A DNA stretch of 64,000 bases from Arthrobacter sp. U41 (GTDB lineage Bacteria; Actinomycetota; Actinomycetes; Actinomycetales; Micrococcaceae): the NCBI RefSeq assembly GCF_007679325.1, contig NZ_VEGI01000002.1:1-64000 (forward strand). The letters run 5' to 3'. Shown here in pieces: positions 17,324 to 24,431 of the stretch. Both the position numbers and the translations under genes were made by a program. The notes below the pieces were generated by a model. It saw only the letters and a program-made list of their open reading frames with translations. It had not been told where the DNA came from and did no database searches. The first letter of the stretch is position 1; every line of letters starts with the position of its first letter.

Positions 17324-18423
17324 GGGTGGTCCCCCTTGAGCGTAAGGGCACCGAGCTGGGCGTCGTCGCGCATGCCGTGGTGCTGGCGGATGTACAGGGA
17401 GAGGTCCGCCATGCGCTTTCCGTAGACCGGGTCGAACGCCAGCGGGGCGGGGCCGAGGTTCTGGCTGACGAGCGTTTGGATGCGTTCGACGGCGGTGGCA
17501 GTGTTGCCGCGGATCCGCAGGGCCTCGCTCCAGGCGCCGGCGCCCGAAAGGTCCCCGGCGTCGATCCGCGCGGCGGTCCGGGCGAGGTATGCAGTCAGTT
17601 CGGTGAGGGTGCGGTCGATCTCGCCGAGGTGGGCGAGTGCGAGCTGGTCCGGTTCGCGGCCGCCGTCGGCCGCCCTAAGCAGGGATTCCCGGTAGCCGCG
17701 GGCCACGGCGACGGCGCCGCCCAGCCAGCAGGCAGCCACGCCCATGCCGCCCCAGGCGAAGCCGGGCCGGCGGTAGTACCAGCCGGCGTCGCCCAGGGGC
17801 ACGGCCGGAACGGCGTCGAAGTGCACGGTGCCGCTGGGGATTTCCCGGAGTCCCCGGCTGGTCCATTCCGGATCCGCGAACCCCACGCCGGGGGCGTGGA
17901 GGTCGACGGCGAACGCGGCCCGGCCGCCGTCGTCCAGATGGGCAGTCACGACTGCGTGGTCCAGTTGGGCCGCGAGGGAGCACCAGGGTTTGGATCCCTG
18001 CAGCAGGAAGCAGCCGTCCGCCGGTTTGGCGTCGAGCCGCAGGCCTGCCGCTTCGGCGGCGAAGACACCCCAGGCGCCGTCGAAGTGGGCACCCTCGAAG
18101 TCCGGGCAGTCCCAGCCTTCCACCGCCGCGTGGCCGGCGGCCTGGGCGAGGATCGCCGCGGCGTCCAGGTGCGGTTCGATGGCCCGGCCGGCCGCGACGT
18201 CGACGGCCGTGACGGAGGCCAGGAGCTCCCACAGGAAAGCGGTGCGGCCCTCGCCGGGCTTCGGGGCGGCGTCTCCTGCGGCCTTGGCCAGGTCCAGCAA
18301 CGCCGGGACGTCGCCGACAGCCGATAGTGCGTCGTCCAGCAGGGGGCTGAGGGCGGCCAGGTCCTCCGGCGCGGAACTGATCCTCACGGCGCGGGGCCGC
18401 GGGGAAGCGGAAGTCCGGTTCAT
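17317..18423 (-). CDS. acyl-CoA dehydrogenase-like flavoprotein
   Basis: 368 residues from ATG 18423, which has GAAGGAGAG upstream; a GTG at 18528 would add 35 low-complexity residues. The middle beta-domain has CFLLQGSKPWCSLAAQLDHA, and the helical C-terminal domain includes GGMGVAACWLGGAVAVARGYRESL and RQHHGMRDDAQLG. The N-terminal domain is short and the usual catalytic glutamate is not obvious, so it may act on a carrier-bound or sugar-linked acyl group rather than in beta-oxidation. It is the first gene of the trio and overlaps the PIG-L fusion by 7 bp. Confidence 0.82.
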   Translation of the reverse strand: MNRTSASPRPRAVRISSAPEDLAALSPLLDDALSAVGDVPALLDLAKAAGDAAPKPGEGRTAFLWELLASVTAVDVAAGRAIEPHLDAAAILAQAAGHAAVEGWDCPDFEGAHFDGAWGVFAAEAAGLRLDAKPADGCFLLQGSKPWCSLAAQLDHAVVTAHLDDGGRAAFAVDLHAPGVGFADPEWTSRGLREIPSGTVHFDAVPAVPLGDAGWYYRRPGFAWGGMGVAACWLGGAVAVARGYRESLLRAADGGREPDQLALAHLGEIDRTLTELTAYLARTAARIDAGDLSGAGAWSEALRIRGNTATAVERIQTLVSQNLGPAPLAFDPVYGKRMADLSLYIRQHHGMRDDAQLGALTLKGDHPW

Positions 18424-18515
18424 TCGGCCTGCTCTCCTTCGAAGTGCGTCTGGTGCTGCCGGTGCCCGAGCCGGCCGGGCACGGCTACTGCTCGGTAGTT
18501 CCAGCCCGTCCAGTA

Positions 18516-18532
18516 AATCTAAGCACACTTAG
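18516..18532 (-). promoter_or_regulatory. promoter/operator candidate for the acyl-CoA dehydrogenase trio
   Basis: On the minus strand a -10-like TAGATT (18521-18516) overlaps the inverted repeat CTAAG-N4-CTTAG (18519-18532). It lies in the 159-bp gap upstream of the ATG at 18423, which suggests a regulator-bound promoter. No clear -35 is seen. Confidence 0.35.
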
Positions 18533-18582
18533 CACTTTCGGAAATGCGCTGCCAGCTGCCGGCCGGCGGCGCCTCCCGGCTG

Positions 18583-19260
18583 TTAGAGCACCCGCGCCAG
18601 GGCGAAGCCGTCCCACCCTTTGGAGCCCACGGTCTGGATGACGGTGGCGTCCAGCCTCGGGTCCTCGCCGAGCATGGTCAGTGCACTGATGATGCCGGGG
18701 GCGTTGGCGGTGTCCATCGAGGGATCCAGCACGGCGCCTTCCCAGACCACGTTGTCCATCACGACGGCGGTGCCGGGCCGGCCCAGGCGGATGGCCCACT
18801 CGAGGTAGTGCGGGTTGTTTTCCTTGTCCGCGTCGATGAAGACGAAATCGAAGGGCTCAGCGCCCTCCTCGACGAGGGCCTGCATCGTGTCCAGCGCCGC
18901 CCCGACCCGGATTTCCACAAGGTGGCCCAGCCCGGCGGAGTCCACGTTGGCGCGGGCCACCTCGGCGTGCTTGGGGAGATATTCGCACGTGATCAGACGG
19001 CCGTCGTCGGGCAGTCCCTGGGCCATCCAGATGGTGCTGAAGCCGGCCAGCGTGCCGATCTCCAGCACGCGCCGGGCACCGGAAAGCTGGACGAGCAGTT
19101 TCAGCAGTTTGCCGGCATTCGGGGCGACTTCGATCGGGGGCATCCCCGCCTCGAGGGCGGCGGTGACGGCGCGCGTCAGGGAGCTGTCAGGGCGGACCAC
19201 GGCCCCGGAGAGGAAGTCCTCAACGGCGATCCAGCGGTCGGTGGGCTGATGCTCGAACAT
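18583..19260 (-). CDS. class I SAM-dependent O-methyltransferase
   Basis: 225 residues, the COMT-like O-methyltransferase family. RRVLEIGTLAGFSTIWMAQGL is SAM motif I, DFVFIDADKENNPHYLEWA carries the metal-binding Asp, and VVMDNVVWEG follows. It probably methylates a hydroxyl of a small aromatic compound using a divalent cation. It is a separate unit from the trio downstream because 159 bp with a promoter-like site separates them. Upstream of the ATG is AAGACT-N7-ATG, a weak leaderless-type -10. Confidence 0.88.
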   Translation of the reverse strand: MFEHQPTDRWIAVEDFLSGAVVRPDSSLTRAVTAALEAGMPPIEVAPNAGKLLKLLVQLSGARRVLEIGTLAGFSTIWMAQGLPDDGRLITCEYLPKHAEVARANVDSAGLGHLVEIRVGAALDTMQALVEEGAEPFDFVFIDADKENNPHYLEWAIRLGRPGTAVVMDNVVWEGAVLDPSMDTANAPGIISALTMLGEDPRLDATVIQTVGSKGWDGFALARVL

Positions 19261-19317
19261 GCCCCCCAGTCTTCCAGCTGGGCTGTCCCGGCGGTAGGCT
19301 CCGGACCGTCCTGAATT

Positions 19318-19701
19318 TTAGCCCGCGGCCGGGTCCCCGGCGTCCCCGAGGGCGTGCTCCAGACGGTCCAGTTTTCCGGTGAGTTCGCCCGTATAGCCCG
19401 GCCGGATGTCCGCTTTGATAACCAGGGAAACCCGGCTGCCGTAGCGGCCCACGGCCTCGGTGGCGCGCTTCACGACGTCGAACACCTCATCCCACTCGCC
19501 CTCGATCGTGGTGAACATCGAGTCGGTGTGGTTGGGCAGACCGGACTCGCGGACGATCCGCACAGCGTCGGCGACGGCATCGTGGACCGACGCCTCGTCC
19601 GACCGGACGGCGGCGGCACCGGCGGGTGAGTCATCGGCAGGTGAATCGTCGGCGGTGCGGACGGGACGGCCTGAGGGTGCGACGGAAAAGGCAAGCAGCA
19701 T
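19318..19701 (-). CDS. thiamine-binding protein (MTH1187/YkoF-like)
   Basis: 127 residues. The fold matches small MTH1187-type proteins: LLAFSVAPSG at the start, an HDAVADAVRIVRESGLPNHTDSMFTTIEG core, then DEVFDVVKRATEAVGRYGSRVSLVIKADIRPG. A low-complexity insertion containing a DDSPADDSPAG duplication sits at about residues 18-33. Family members bind thiamine or a related ligand; no enzymatic role is known. It is divergent from the TetR gene across a 109-bp region with a long perfect palindrome. Confidence 0.8.
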   Translation of the reverse strand: MLLAFSVAPSGRPVRTADDSPADDSPAGAAAVRSDEASVHDAVADAVRIVRESGLPNHTDSMFTTIEGEWDEVFDVVKRATEAVGRYGSRVSLVIKADIRPGYTGELTGKLDRLEHALGDAGDPAAG

Positions 19702-19715
19702 GGCACCAGTCTTGC

Positions 19716-19748
19716 ACGGATCGGGCCCCGGATCGGGGCCCGATCCGT
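19716..19748. promoter_or_regulatory. 33-bp near-palindrome: 14-bp perfect arms, 5-nt centre
   Basis: ACGGATCGGGCCCC (19716-19729) and its exact reverse complement (19735-19748) flank GGATC. It sits between the divergent thiamine-binding and TetR genes. It could be an operator for the adjacent TetR protein or a strong RNA hairpin in either 5' leader. Confidence 0.6.
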
Positions 19749-19794
19749 CACATAAGGGACTACCCGGCAGTAACCTCCCGGCTGCGGCCTCGCG

Positions 19795-19810
19795 TTGCTA
19801 ACCTAAGCAA
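19795..19810 (+). promoter_or_regulatory. leaderless-type -10 and inverted repeat at the TetR start
   Basis: TAACCT (19799-19804) is followed by 6 nt and then ATG 19811. The same bases form TTGCT-N6-AGCAA, a possible autoregulatory site. Confidence 0.4.
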
Positions 19811-20443
19811 ATGAACCGGGTAGCAGACCGCAGGCCGCTCCGTGCCGATGCCGCGCGGAACGTCGACAAGATCATCACCGCCGCCCGCCAGTGCTTCCGC
19901 GAGCACGGTTCGGAAGTCCCGCTGCAGACCATCGCCGTGACCGCCGGCGTCGGCCCGGCCACACTGTTCAGGAACTTCGCCGACAAAGAGGAACTGGTCC
20001 TCGCGGCGCTGCACCGCCAGCTCGGACTGCTGGTTGATCCCGTCATCGAAGAGGCACTGGCCGGGCCCGATGCCGCCGACGGCCTCTTCCGCGTGATCGA
20101 CGCCCTCATGGGCGTGGCCAGCGAGGAAGCCAACCTCCTCGGCGCCGTCGCCGGCCGGCGCGGCCTGCTCACCGGCATCACCGGTGACCTGATCGAATCC
20201 GTGGCCGTACTCCTGGGCCGCGGCCAGGGCCAGGGAACCCTGCGCAGCGACATCTCCATGACGGACATGATCCGCCTCCTGGCCATGCTGATCGGCGTCG
20301 TGGACACCATGGAGGCCGGTTCGGATGCCTGGCGCCGTCCCGTCGCCCTCGTCGAGGACGCCATCCGCACGGAGCGCCCGACGCGGCCCCTGCCGCCGCA
20401 GGCGCCGCTGCCGGGCACCGCGTTCGACTCTTACCTCGGCTGA
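19811..20443 (+). CDS. TetR/AcrR family transcriptional regulator
   Basis: 210 residues. The N-terminal helix-turn-helix reads IITAARQCFREHGSEVPLQTIAVTAGVGPATLFRNFADKEEL (described in two parts here: residues about 21-46 and 47-62). The C-terminal ligand domain is helical and unassigned. It probably represses its own gene and a neighbour; candidate targets are the divergent thiamine-binding gene and the downstream DUF1232 gene, which starts 6 bp after its stop. No ligand can be inferred. Confidence 0.9.
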   Translation: MNRVADRRPLRADAARNVDKIITAARQCFREHGSEVPLQTIAVTAGVGPATLFRNFADKEELVLAALHRQLGLLVDPVIEEALAGPDAADGLFRVIDALMGVASEEANLLGAVAGRRGLLTGITGDLIESVAVLLGRGQGQGTLRSDISMTDMIRLLAMLIGVVDTMEAGSDAWRRPVALVEDAIRTERPTRPLPPQAPLPGTAFDSYLG

Positions 20444-20448
20444 CACCC

Positions 20449-20865
20449 GTGTCATGGGAAACCGTGGCGGGCATCGTCGGCGGGGTGCTGCTGGTTTATG
20501 CCATTCTGTTGTTCCTCCTGTGGGGCTATGCGCGCCGGCACCCGGAAACGGTCGCGATGAAGGACGCGCTACGGTTGCTTCCGGACCTCCTGCGGCTCCT
20601 GCGGCGGCTGCTGGCTGACAAATCCCTGGGCGTCGGTGTACGGATACGGCTCGCCCTTCTCTTGGTGTACCTGCTCTCGCCGATCGATATTGTGCCGGAT
20701 TTCGTGCCCGTGCTCGGCTATGCGGACGACGTCATCATTGTGGCCCTCGTGCTGCGCTCGGTGATCGCGCGGGCGGGCGAGGACGCGGTGCGCCGGCACT
20801 GGCCGGGAACGCCCGACGGGCTTCAGCTCATCCTCAGGCTCGCGGGCCTCGGGACACCGCGGTAA
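20449..20865 (+). CDS. YkvA family (DUF1232) membrane protein
   Basis: 138 residues. One strong N-terminal helix (VAGIVGGVLLVYAILLFLLWGYA, residues about 5-27). Then the DUF1232 core LALLLVYLLSPIDIVPDFVPVLGYADDVIIVALVLR with the invariant SPIDxxPD motif. Family function is unknown. The GTG start is 5 bp after the TetR stop, so the two genes are probably co-transcribed. It is convergent with the ANTAR gene, 4 bp apart. Confidence 0.85.
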   Translation: MSWETVAGIVGGVLLVYAILLFLLWGYARRHPETVAMKDALRLLPDLLRLLRRLLADKSLGVGVRIRLALLLVYLLSPIDIVPDFVPVLGYADDVIIVALVLRSVIARAGEDAVRRHWPGTPDGLQLILRLAGLGTPR

Positions 20866-20869
20866 GGTT

Positions 20870-21595
20870 TCAGCCGCTGAAGGCCGCTCCGGCGGGGGCG
20901 CCGTCGAACCGCCGGAGGATCTCTTCGGCCACGATCCGGAGCTTGATGTTCCTGGTGTTGGAGACCTTGGTCAGCAGTTCAAACGCTTCCGACTGCGAGC
21001 AGCGGCTCTGGGCCATCAGGATGCCGGTGGCCAGGTTGATCACGGTCCGCGACCTCATCGCCTGCAGCAGGTCCCGGCTCATGCCCTGGGCGGTTTCGAT
21101 CCGGACGGCCAGCCTGACCACCTGGGCGGCCCGGAAGGCGAGCACCTCGCAGGCGGCGACGGCGTCGTCGTCGAACGCTTCGGGCGACGGCGAAAAGAAA
21201 GTCAGGGTGGCCGCCGCGTCCTGGTCCTCAAGGAGCGGCACGGCGAGAACGCTGCGGTTCCCGCGCTGGGCGGCGGCCCGCTGGTACCGCCGCCATCTCG
21301 GATCCATCGTCACGTCCTGCACCACCACGGATTGCCTGGTCGTCCGTGCCTCCAGCCCCGGCCCTTCCGCGAGTCCGTCCTGCAAACCGTCCAGAAACCG
21401 GGCCTCGGGGTTACTGGCGGCCAGGACCGCCGCCCGGCGTGGCCAGGCCAACCGCACGGAACACACCACCTCGCGGCCGGTTTCGGCCGAGGCAAACTCA
21501 CCGGCAAGAGCGGAGAGTTGGCGGAGGAAGTCCTCCAGCACATCATTTTCGAGCAACAGATCCTGCAGACGCTCCGACAGCCGGGTTCTGAACAT
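20870..21595 (-). CDS. GAF and ANTAR domain RNA-binding regulator
   Basis: 241 residues. GAF sensor domain at about residues 25-160 (SVRLAWPRRAAVLAASNPE, then SVLAVPLLEDQDAAATLTFFS). ANTAR domain at about 170-232 with LLQAMRSRTVINLATGILMAQ and SEAFELLTKVSNTRNIKLRIVAEEIL. ANTAR proteins bind paired RNA hairpins and prevent termination; the GAF domain senses a ligand or redox state. ATG 21595 is preferred to TTG 21598. It overlaps the upstream small gene by 1 nt (TGATG), so translation is coupled. A DosR-like site precedes that small gene. Confidence 0.9.
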   Translation of the reverse strand: MFRTRLSERLQDLLLENDVLEDFLRQLSALAGEFASAETGREVVCSVRLAWPRRAAVLAASNPEARFLDGLQDGLAEGPGLEARTTRQSVVVQDVTMDPRWRRYQRAAAQRGNRSVLAVPLLEDQDAAATLTFFSPSPEAFDDDAVAACEVLAFRAAQVVRLAVRIETAQGMSRDLLQAMRSRTVINLATGILMAQSRCSQSEAFELLTKVSNTRNIKLRIVAEEILRRFDGAPAGAAFSG

Positions 21596-21786
21596 CAATC
21601 CTCCGCGGGCTTCTCTTTGACCTCTTGGAGGTGGTGCTGCAGCTTCTCCTCGGCTTCCCGGCGCCGGCGTGACACATCGCGAAGTTCCCTGGTGGACTCG
21701 GCTCCCGGCGGAACGAACGGCTCATGCGGTTTGGGATGCTGGCCCTTGCCGGGCGCAGGAGTATCCGGATCGTCTTTGTCGCTCAT
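21595..21786 (-). CDS. small hydrophilic hypothetical protein coupled to the ANTAR gene
   Basis: 63 residues, highly charged, with a Pro-rich first half (DTPAPGKGQHPKPHEPFVPP) and a helical second half (DVSRRRREAEEKLQHHLQEV). No known domain is recognised. Its stop codon overlaps the ATG of the GAF-ANTAR gene by one base, and a DosR-like palindrome lies 36 bp upstream, so it is likely the first gene of a two-gene stress regulator operon. Confidence 0.65.
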   Translation of the reverse strand: MSDKDDPDTPAPGKGQHPKPHEPFVPPGAESTRELRDVSRRRREAEEKLQHHLQEVKEKPAED

Positions 21787-21821
21787 ATCCGAATGCTCCC
21801 ACGGGGCTCCGGCGGCAAGTA

Positions 21822-21835
21822 GGGACTAAAGACCG
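21822..21835. promoter_or_regulatory. DosR-box-like palindrome upstream of the small gene/ANTAR operon
   Basis: GGGACTAAAGACCG matches 12 of 14 positions of GGGACTWWAGTCCC and ends 36 bp upstream of the ATG at 21786, in the 60-bp gap after azlD. The function is inferred from similarity to mycobacterial DosR sites. Confidence 0.4.
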
Positions 21836-21846
21836 TTGCTAACCGG

Positions 21847-22158
21847 TCAGCTCCAACCCAGCAACCGCAGTCCTGCCGCGGCACCGGCTCCGGCGAGGAC
21901 GACCACCAGGAAGGGCGCCCGGAGCATCAGGGCGATGCCAGCGGCGGCGAGGGCGCCCAGCCGCGCGTCCAGCACCAGGGCCTGGCCGGAGGCCACGGTG
22001 TTCACGATTGTGAGGGACGCCAGCAGGCCGATGGTCATGGTCCCCGCGATCCGCGACATCCGGGGGTCCCGCAGCACGCTCGCCGGCACCAGATAGCCCA
22101 GCAGTTTCCAGCCGTAGGCCAGCACGCAGGAGAGCAGCAGCCACATCCAGAGGGTCAC
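21847..22158 (-). CDS. azlD: AzlD family branched-chain amino acid exporter small subunit
   Basis: 103 residues with about four membrane helices: MWLLLSCVLAYGWKLLGYLVP, SRIAGTMTIGLLASLTIVNTV, GALAAAGIALMLRAPFLVVVLAGAGAAAGL. This is the size and topology of AzlD, the small partner of AzlC in export of branched-chain amino acids and analogues. Its ATG overlaps the azlC stop by 4 bp (ATGA), and it is the last gene of the DoxX-azlC-azlD unit. Confidence 0.88.
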   Translation of the reverse strand: MTLWMWLLLSCVLAYGWKLLGYLVPASVLRDPRMSRIAGTMTIGLLASLTIVNTVASGQALVLDARLGALAAAGIALMLRAPFLVVVLAGAGAAAGLRLLGWS

Positions 22159-22895
22159 GTGGCATCCCCCTGCGGATGCGTGTGCGGGTGGTCGGCGTAG
22201 GGGTCCACGTCGGGTTCCAGCCCTTCGTCACTGCGGCCGTGACTGAACCAGCCGATGGCAGCCGCCACCACGGCAGCCACCAGGATCGGCACCCCGGCGG
22301 GCACGAACGGTACGGCAAGCACGGTGGCAAGGGCGCAGACGACGGCGATCGCCACAGGTTCGCGACCCTTGAGCCGGGGCCAGAGCAGCCCCAGGAACGC
22401 CGCGACGGCGGCGCCGTCGAGGCCCCACTGCTTGGGATCCCCCAGCGCGCTTCCGGCGAGCGCGCCCACGGCGGTGAACACGTTCCAGAGGATGAAGATC
22501 CCCAGGCCCGCGGTCCAGAAGCCGCGCTTCTGCTCGAGCGGATCCGTCTGCCCGGTGCTGGTGGCGGTGGATTCGTCGATGGTGACGTGGGCGGCGGCAA
22601 ACCGCAGCAGGCCGCGCGGCTGGAGCAGGGCGTTGATCTGCATGCCGTAGATCCCGTTGCGCATGCCGAGCAACGTGGCCGCCCCCATCGCCGCGACGCC
22701 GGAACCGCCACCGGCCACCACACCGATAAACGCGAACTGCGAGCCGCCGCTGAACAGCAGCAGGCTCAGGGCCATGGTCTGCCAGAAGTCGAGTCCGGAC
22801 GTGACGGAGAGGGCGCCGAAGGACACCCCGTAGAGCCCGGTGGCGATGCTGATGGAGAGCCCCACCCGTACCGCCGGGGACTGCAGGAGGTTCAC
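22155..22895 (-). CDS. azlC: AzlC family branched-chain amino acid exporter
   Basis: 246 residues. VGLSISIATGLYGVSFGALS and LLLFSGGSQFAFIGVVAGGG are the AzlC hallmarks. Further helices include GFWTAGLGIFILWNVFTAVGAL and the C-terminal VAGVPILVAAVV region. A hydrophilic His-rich tail (DPYADHPHTHPQG) ends the protein. The frame is open far upstream, but GTG 22895 is chosen because conservation starts there and GTGA overlaps the stop of the DoxX-like gene. With AzlD it exports branched-chain amino acids. Confidence 0.88.
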   Translation of the reverse strand: MNLLQSPAVRVGLSISIATGLYGVSFGALSVTSGLDFWQTMALSLLLFSGGSQFAFIGVVAGGGSGVAAMGAATLLGMRNGIYGMQINALLQPRGLLRFAAAHVTIDESTATSTGQTDPLEQKRGFWTAGLGIFILWNVFTAVGALAGSALGDPKQWGLDGAAVAAFLGLLWPRLKGREPVAIAVVCALATVLAVPFVPAGVPILVAAVVAAAIGWFSHGRSDEGLEPDVDPYADHPHTHPQGDAT

Positions 22896-23350
22896 GGCCG
22901 GGCCGGTTTCCGCGGGACGGGCTTTGTCAGGCTCCAGGCCCAGGCGATGAGCGGCGCCTGCAGCGGCAGCCGCAGGGAGTGGATGCGGCGCTGGCCGGGC
23001 GTCCCGTCCGGGCTGTAGGCCCGGCGCAGGGCGCCGAGGTGTCCTGCGATAAACAGTGTGAACATCACCGTGACGCAGCCGGCGGCCGCGCGGCGGGTTG
23101 CCGGAACCAGGAGCCCGACGGCGGCACCGGCCTCGAGCAGGCCGCTGACCGCCACCCACTCCTCCCGGGACAACACCGCGAGGGGGCCGTTGGACTGTTC
23201 GCCGGAGTCGTCGCGGCAGAGGAAATCCGGCACAACCGGGCCGAAGAACCCGGGGTCCTCGAAGTGCTTGCCGGCGCTGGCCAGCAGCAGGGCGCTCATC
23301 GCCACGGCGGAAAGCGTCTGGGTGTCCCGGCCGGACCAGCGAGAAAGCAT
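22892..23350 (-). CDS. DoxX-like/MauE-like membrane protein
   Basis: 152 residues from ATG 23350 (a TTG at 23362 is an alternative). It has about four helices and the DoxX-like pattern: [67 protein letters not shown]. DoxX-type proteins are linked to quinone or thiol redox at the membrane, but this subgroup is uncharacterised. Its stop overlaps the azlC GTG by 4 nt, so it is the first gene of an operon with the AzlCD exporter. Confidence 0.72.
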   Translation of the reverse strand: MLSRWSGRDTQTLSAVAMSALLLASAGKHFEDPGFFGPVVPDFLCRDDSGEQSNGPLAVLSREEWVAVSGLLEAGAAVGLLVPATRRAAAGCVTVMFTLFIAGHLGALRRAYSPDGTPGQRRIHSLRLPLQAPLIAWAWSLTKPVPRKPARP

Positions 23351-23402
23351 GGAACAACTCAATCACAGCCGCGGACCCCTCGCTAACTGCGTCCGAAGGT
23401 GC

Positions 23403-23420
23403 CGGAAAGGGGACTTTCCG
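23403..23420. promoter_or_regulatory. inverted repeat between divergent DoxX-like and ABC genes
   Basis: CGGAAAG-GGGA-CTTTCCG is a perfect 7-bp inverted repeat, 40 bp upstream of the ABC ATPase ATG and 53 bp upstream of the DoxX-like ATG. It is placed to act as a shared operator. Confidence 0.4.
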
Positions 23421-23446
23421 CACGGGCCCATCCCGGCAATCCGGCG

Positions 23447-23459
23447 TAGCTTGTTGACT
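23447..23459 (+). promoter_or_regulatory. leaderless-type -10 for the ABC exporter
   Basis: TAGCTT (23447-23452) precedes ATG 23460 by 7 nt, which would place the transcription start at or next to the start codon. No Shine-Dalgarno sequence is seen. Confidence 0.45.
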
Positions 23460-24431
23460 ATGAGCAGTGTGGTGGAAATGGTCGGGGTGGTGAAACGTTT
23501 CGGGTCCGTGACGGCCTTGGACGGACTGGATTTTGACGTGGCCGCCGGCGAGGTGCACGGCTTCCTGGGGCCCAACGGGTCCGGCAAGTCCACCACGCTG
23601 CGGCTCCTGCTGGGCCTCCTGCGTTCCGACGCCGGGTCCATCCGGGTGCTGGGGCTGGATCCGTGGCGCGACGTGGCGGCCCTGCACCGCAGGCTGGCCT
23701 ACGTCCCCGGGGACGTGGCCCTGTGGCCGAACCTGACGGGCGGCGAGGTGATCGATCTGCTGGGCCGGCTGCAGGGAGGCCAGGACCGCGCCCGCCGCGC
23801 CCGGTTCCTGGAGCTGTTCGAGCTGGACCCCAGCAAAAAGGCCCGCACGTATTCCAAGGGGAACCGGCAAAAAGTGGCCCTGGTCGCCGCCCTGGCCACC
23901 GACGCCGAACTGTTCCTCCTGGACGAGCCGACGAGCGGGCTGGATCCGCTGATGGAGGACGCGTTCCGCGGCTGTGTCCGCGAACTGCGCGCGCAGGGGC
24001 GCACCGTGGTGCTGAGCAGCCATATCCTCAGCGAGGCCGAGGCGCTCTCCGACCGGGTCAGCATCATCCGCGCCGGGAGGGTCGTGGAGACCGGACCGCT
24101 GGAGCAGTTGCGGCACCTGACGCGCACCGCGGTCACGGCGGACGTCGCCGCGGTGCCTCCCGGGCTGGACCTCCTGCCCGGCGTGCACGACGTCGTAGTG
24201 ACGGACCACCGGGTCAGCGCGCAGGTGGAGCCCGCGGGCCTGGGCCCGTTCCTGCACGCGCTGGCCTCCGCGGGACTGCACGCCCTGACCAGCCAGCCGC
24301 CGACCTTGGAGGATTTGTTCCTGCGGCACTACGGTGCCGGAAACGACGTCGACGTCGACGCCGGTGCGGCCGGCGGAACCGTCGGCGCCGGCGTCGACGG
24401 CGCAGTCCCGCGGCGGTCCGGCGATGCCTGA
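23460..24431 (+). CDS. ABC transporter ATP-binding protein (drug/antibiotic exporter type)
   Basis: 323 residues. Walker [10 protein letters not shown] (about residues 39-47), a signature loop in the form [15 protein letters not shown], Walker [13 protein letters not shown] and the H-loop [10 protein letters not shown]. The C-terminal 80 residues are the accessory domain of DrrA-like ATPases, ending in an acidic/Gly-rich tail. It energises export by the permease encoded next, whose ATG lies inside its last codons (8-bp overlap). Confidence 0.93.
   Translation: MSSVVEMVGVVKRFGSVTALDGLDFDVAAGEVHGFLGPNGSGKSTTLRLLLGLLRSDAGSIRVLGLDPWRDVAALHRRLAYVPGDVALWPNLTGGEVIDLLGRLQGGQDRARRARFLELFELDPSKKARTYSKGNRQKVALVAALATDAELFLLDEPTSGLDPLMEDAFRGCVRELRAQGRTVVLSSHILSEAEALSDRVSIIRAGRVVETGPLEQLRHLTRTAVTADVAAVPPGLDLLPGVHDVVVTDHRVSAQVEPAGLGPFLHALASAGLHALTSQPPTLEDLFLRHYGAGNDVDVDAGAAGGTVGAGVDGAVPRRSGDA

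Noticed and set aside
19702..19810. Thiamine (TPP) riboswitch upstream of the thiamine-binding gene
   Set aside because: The region is dominated by one perfect palindrome and lacks the conserved TPP aptamer segments.
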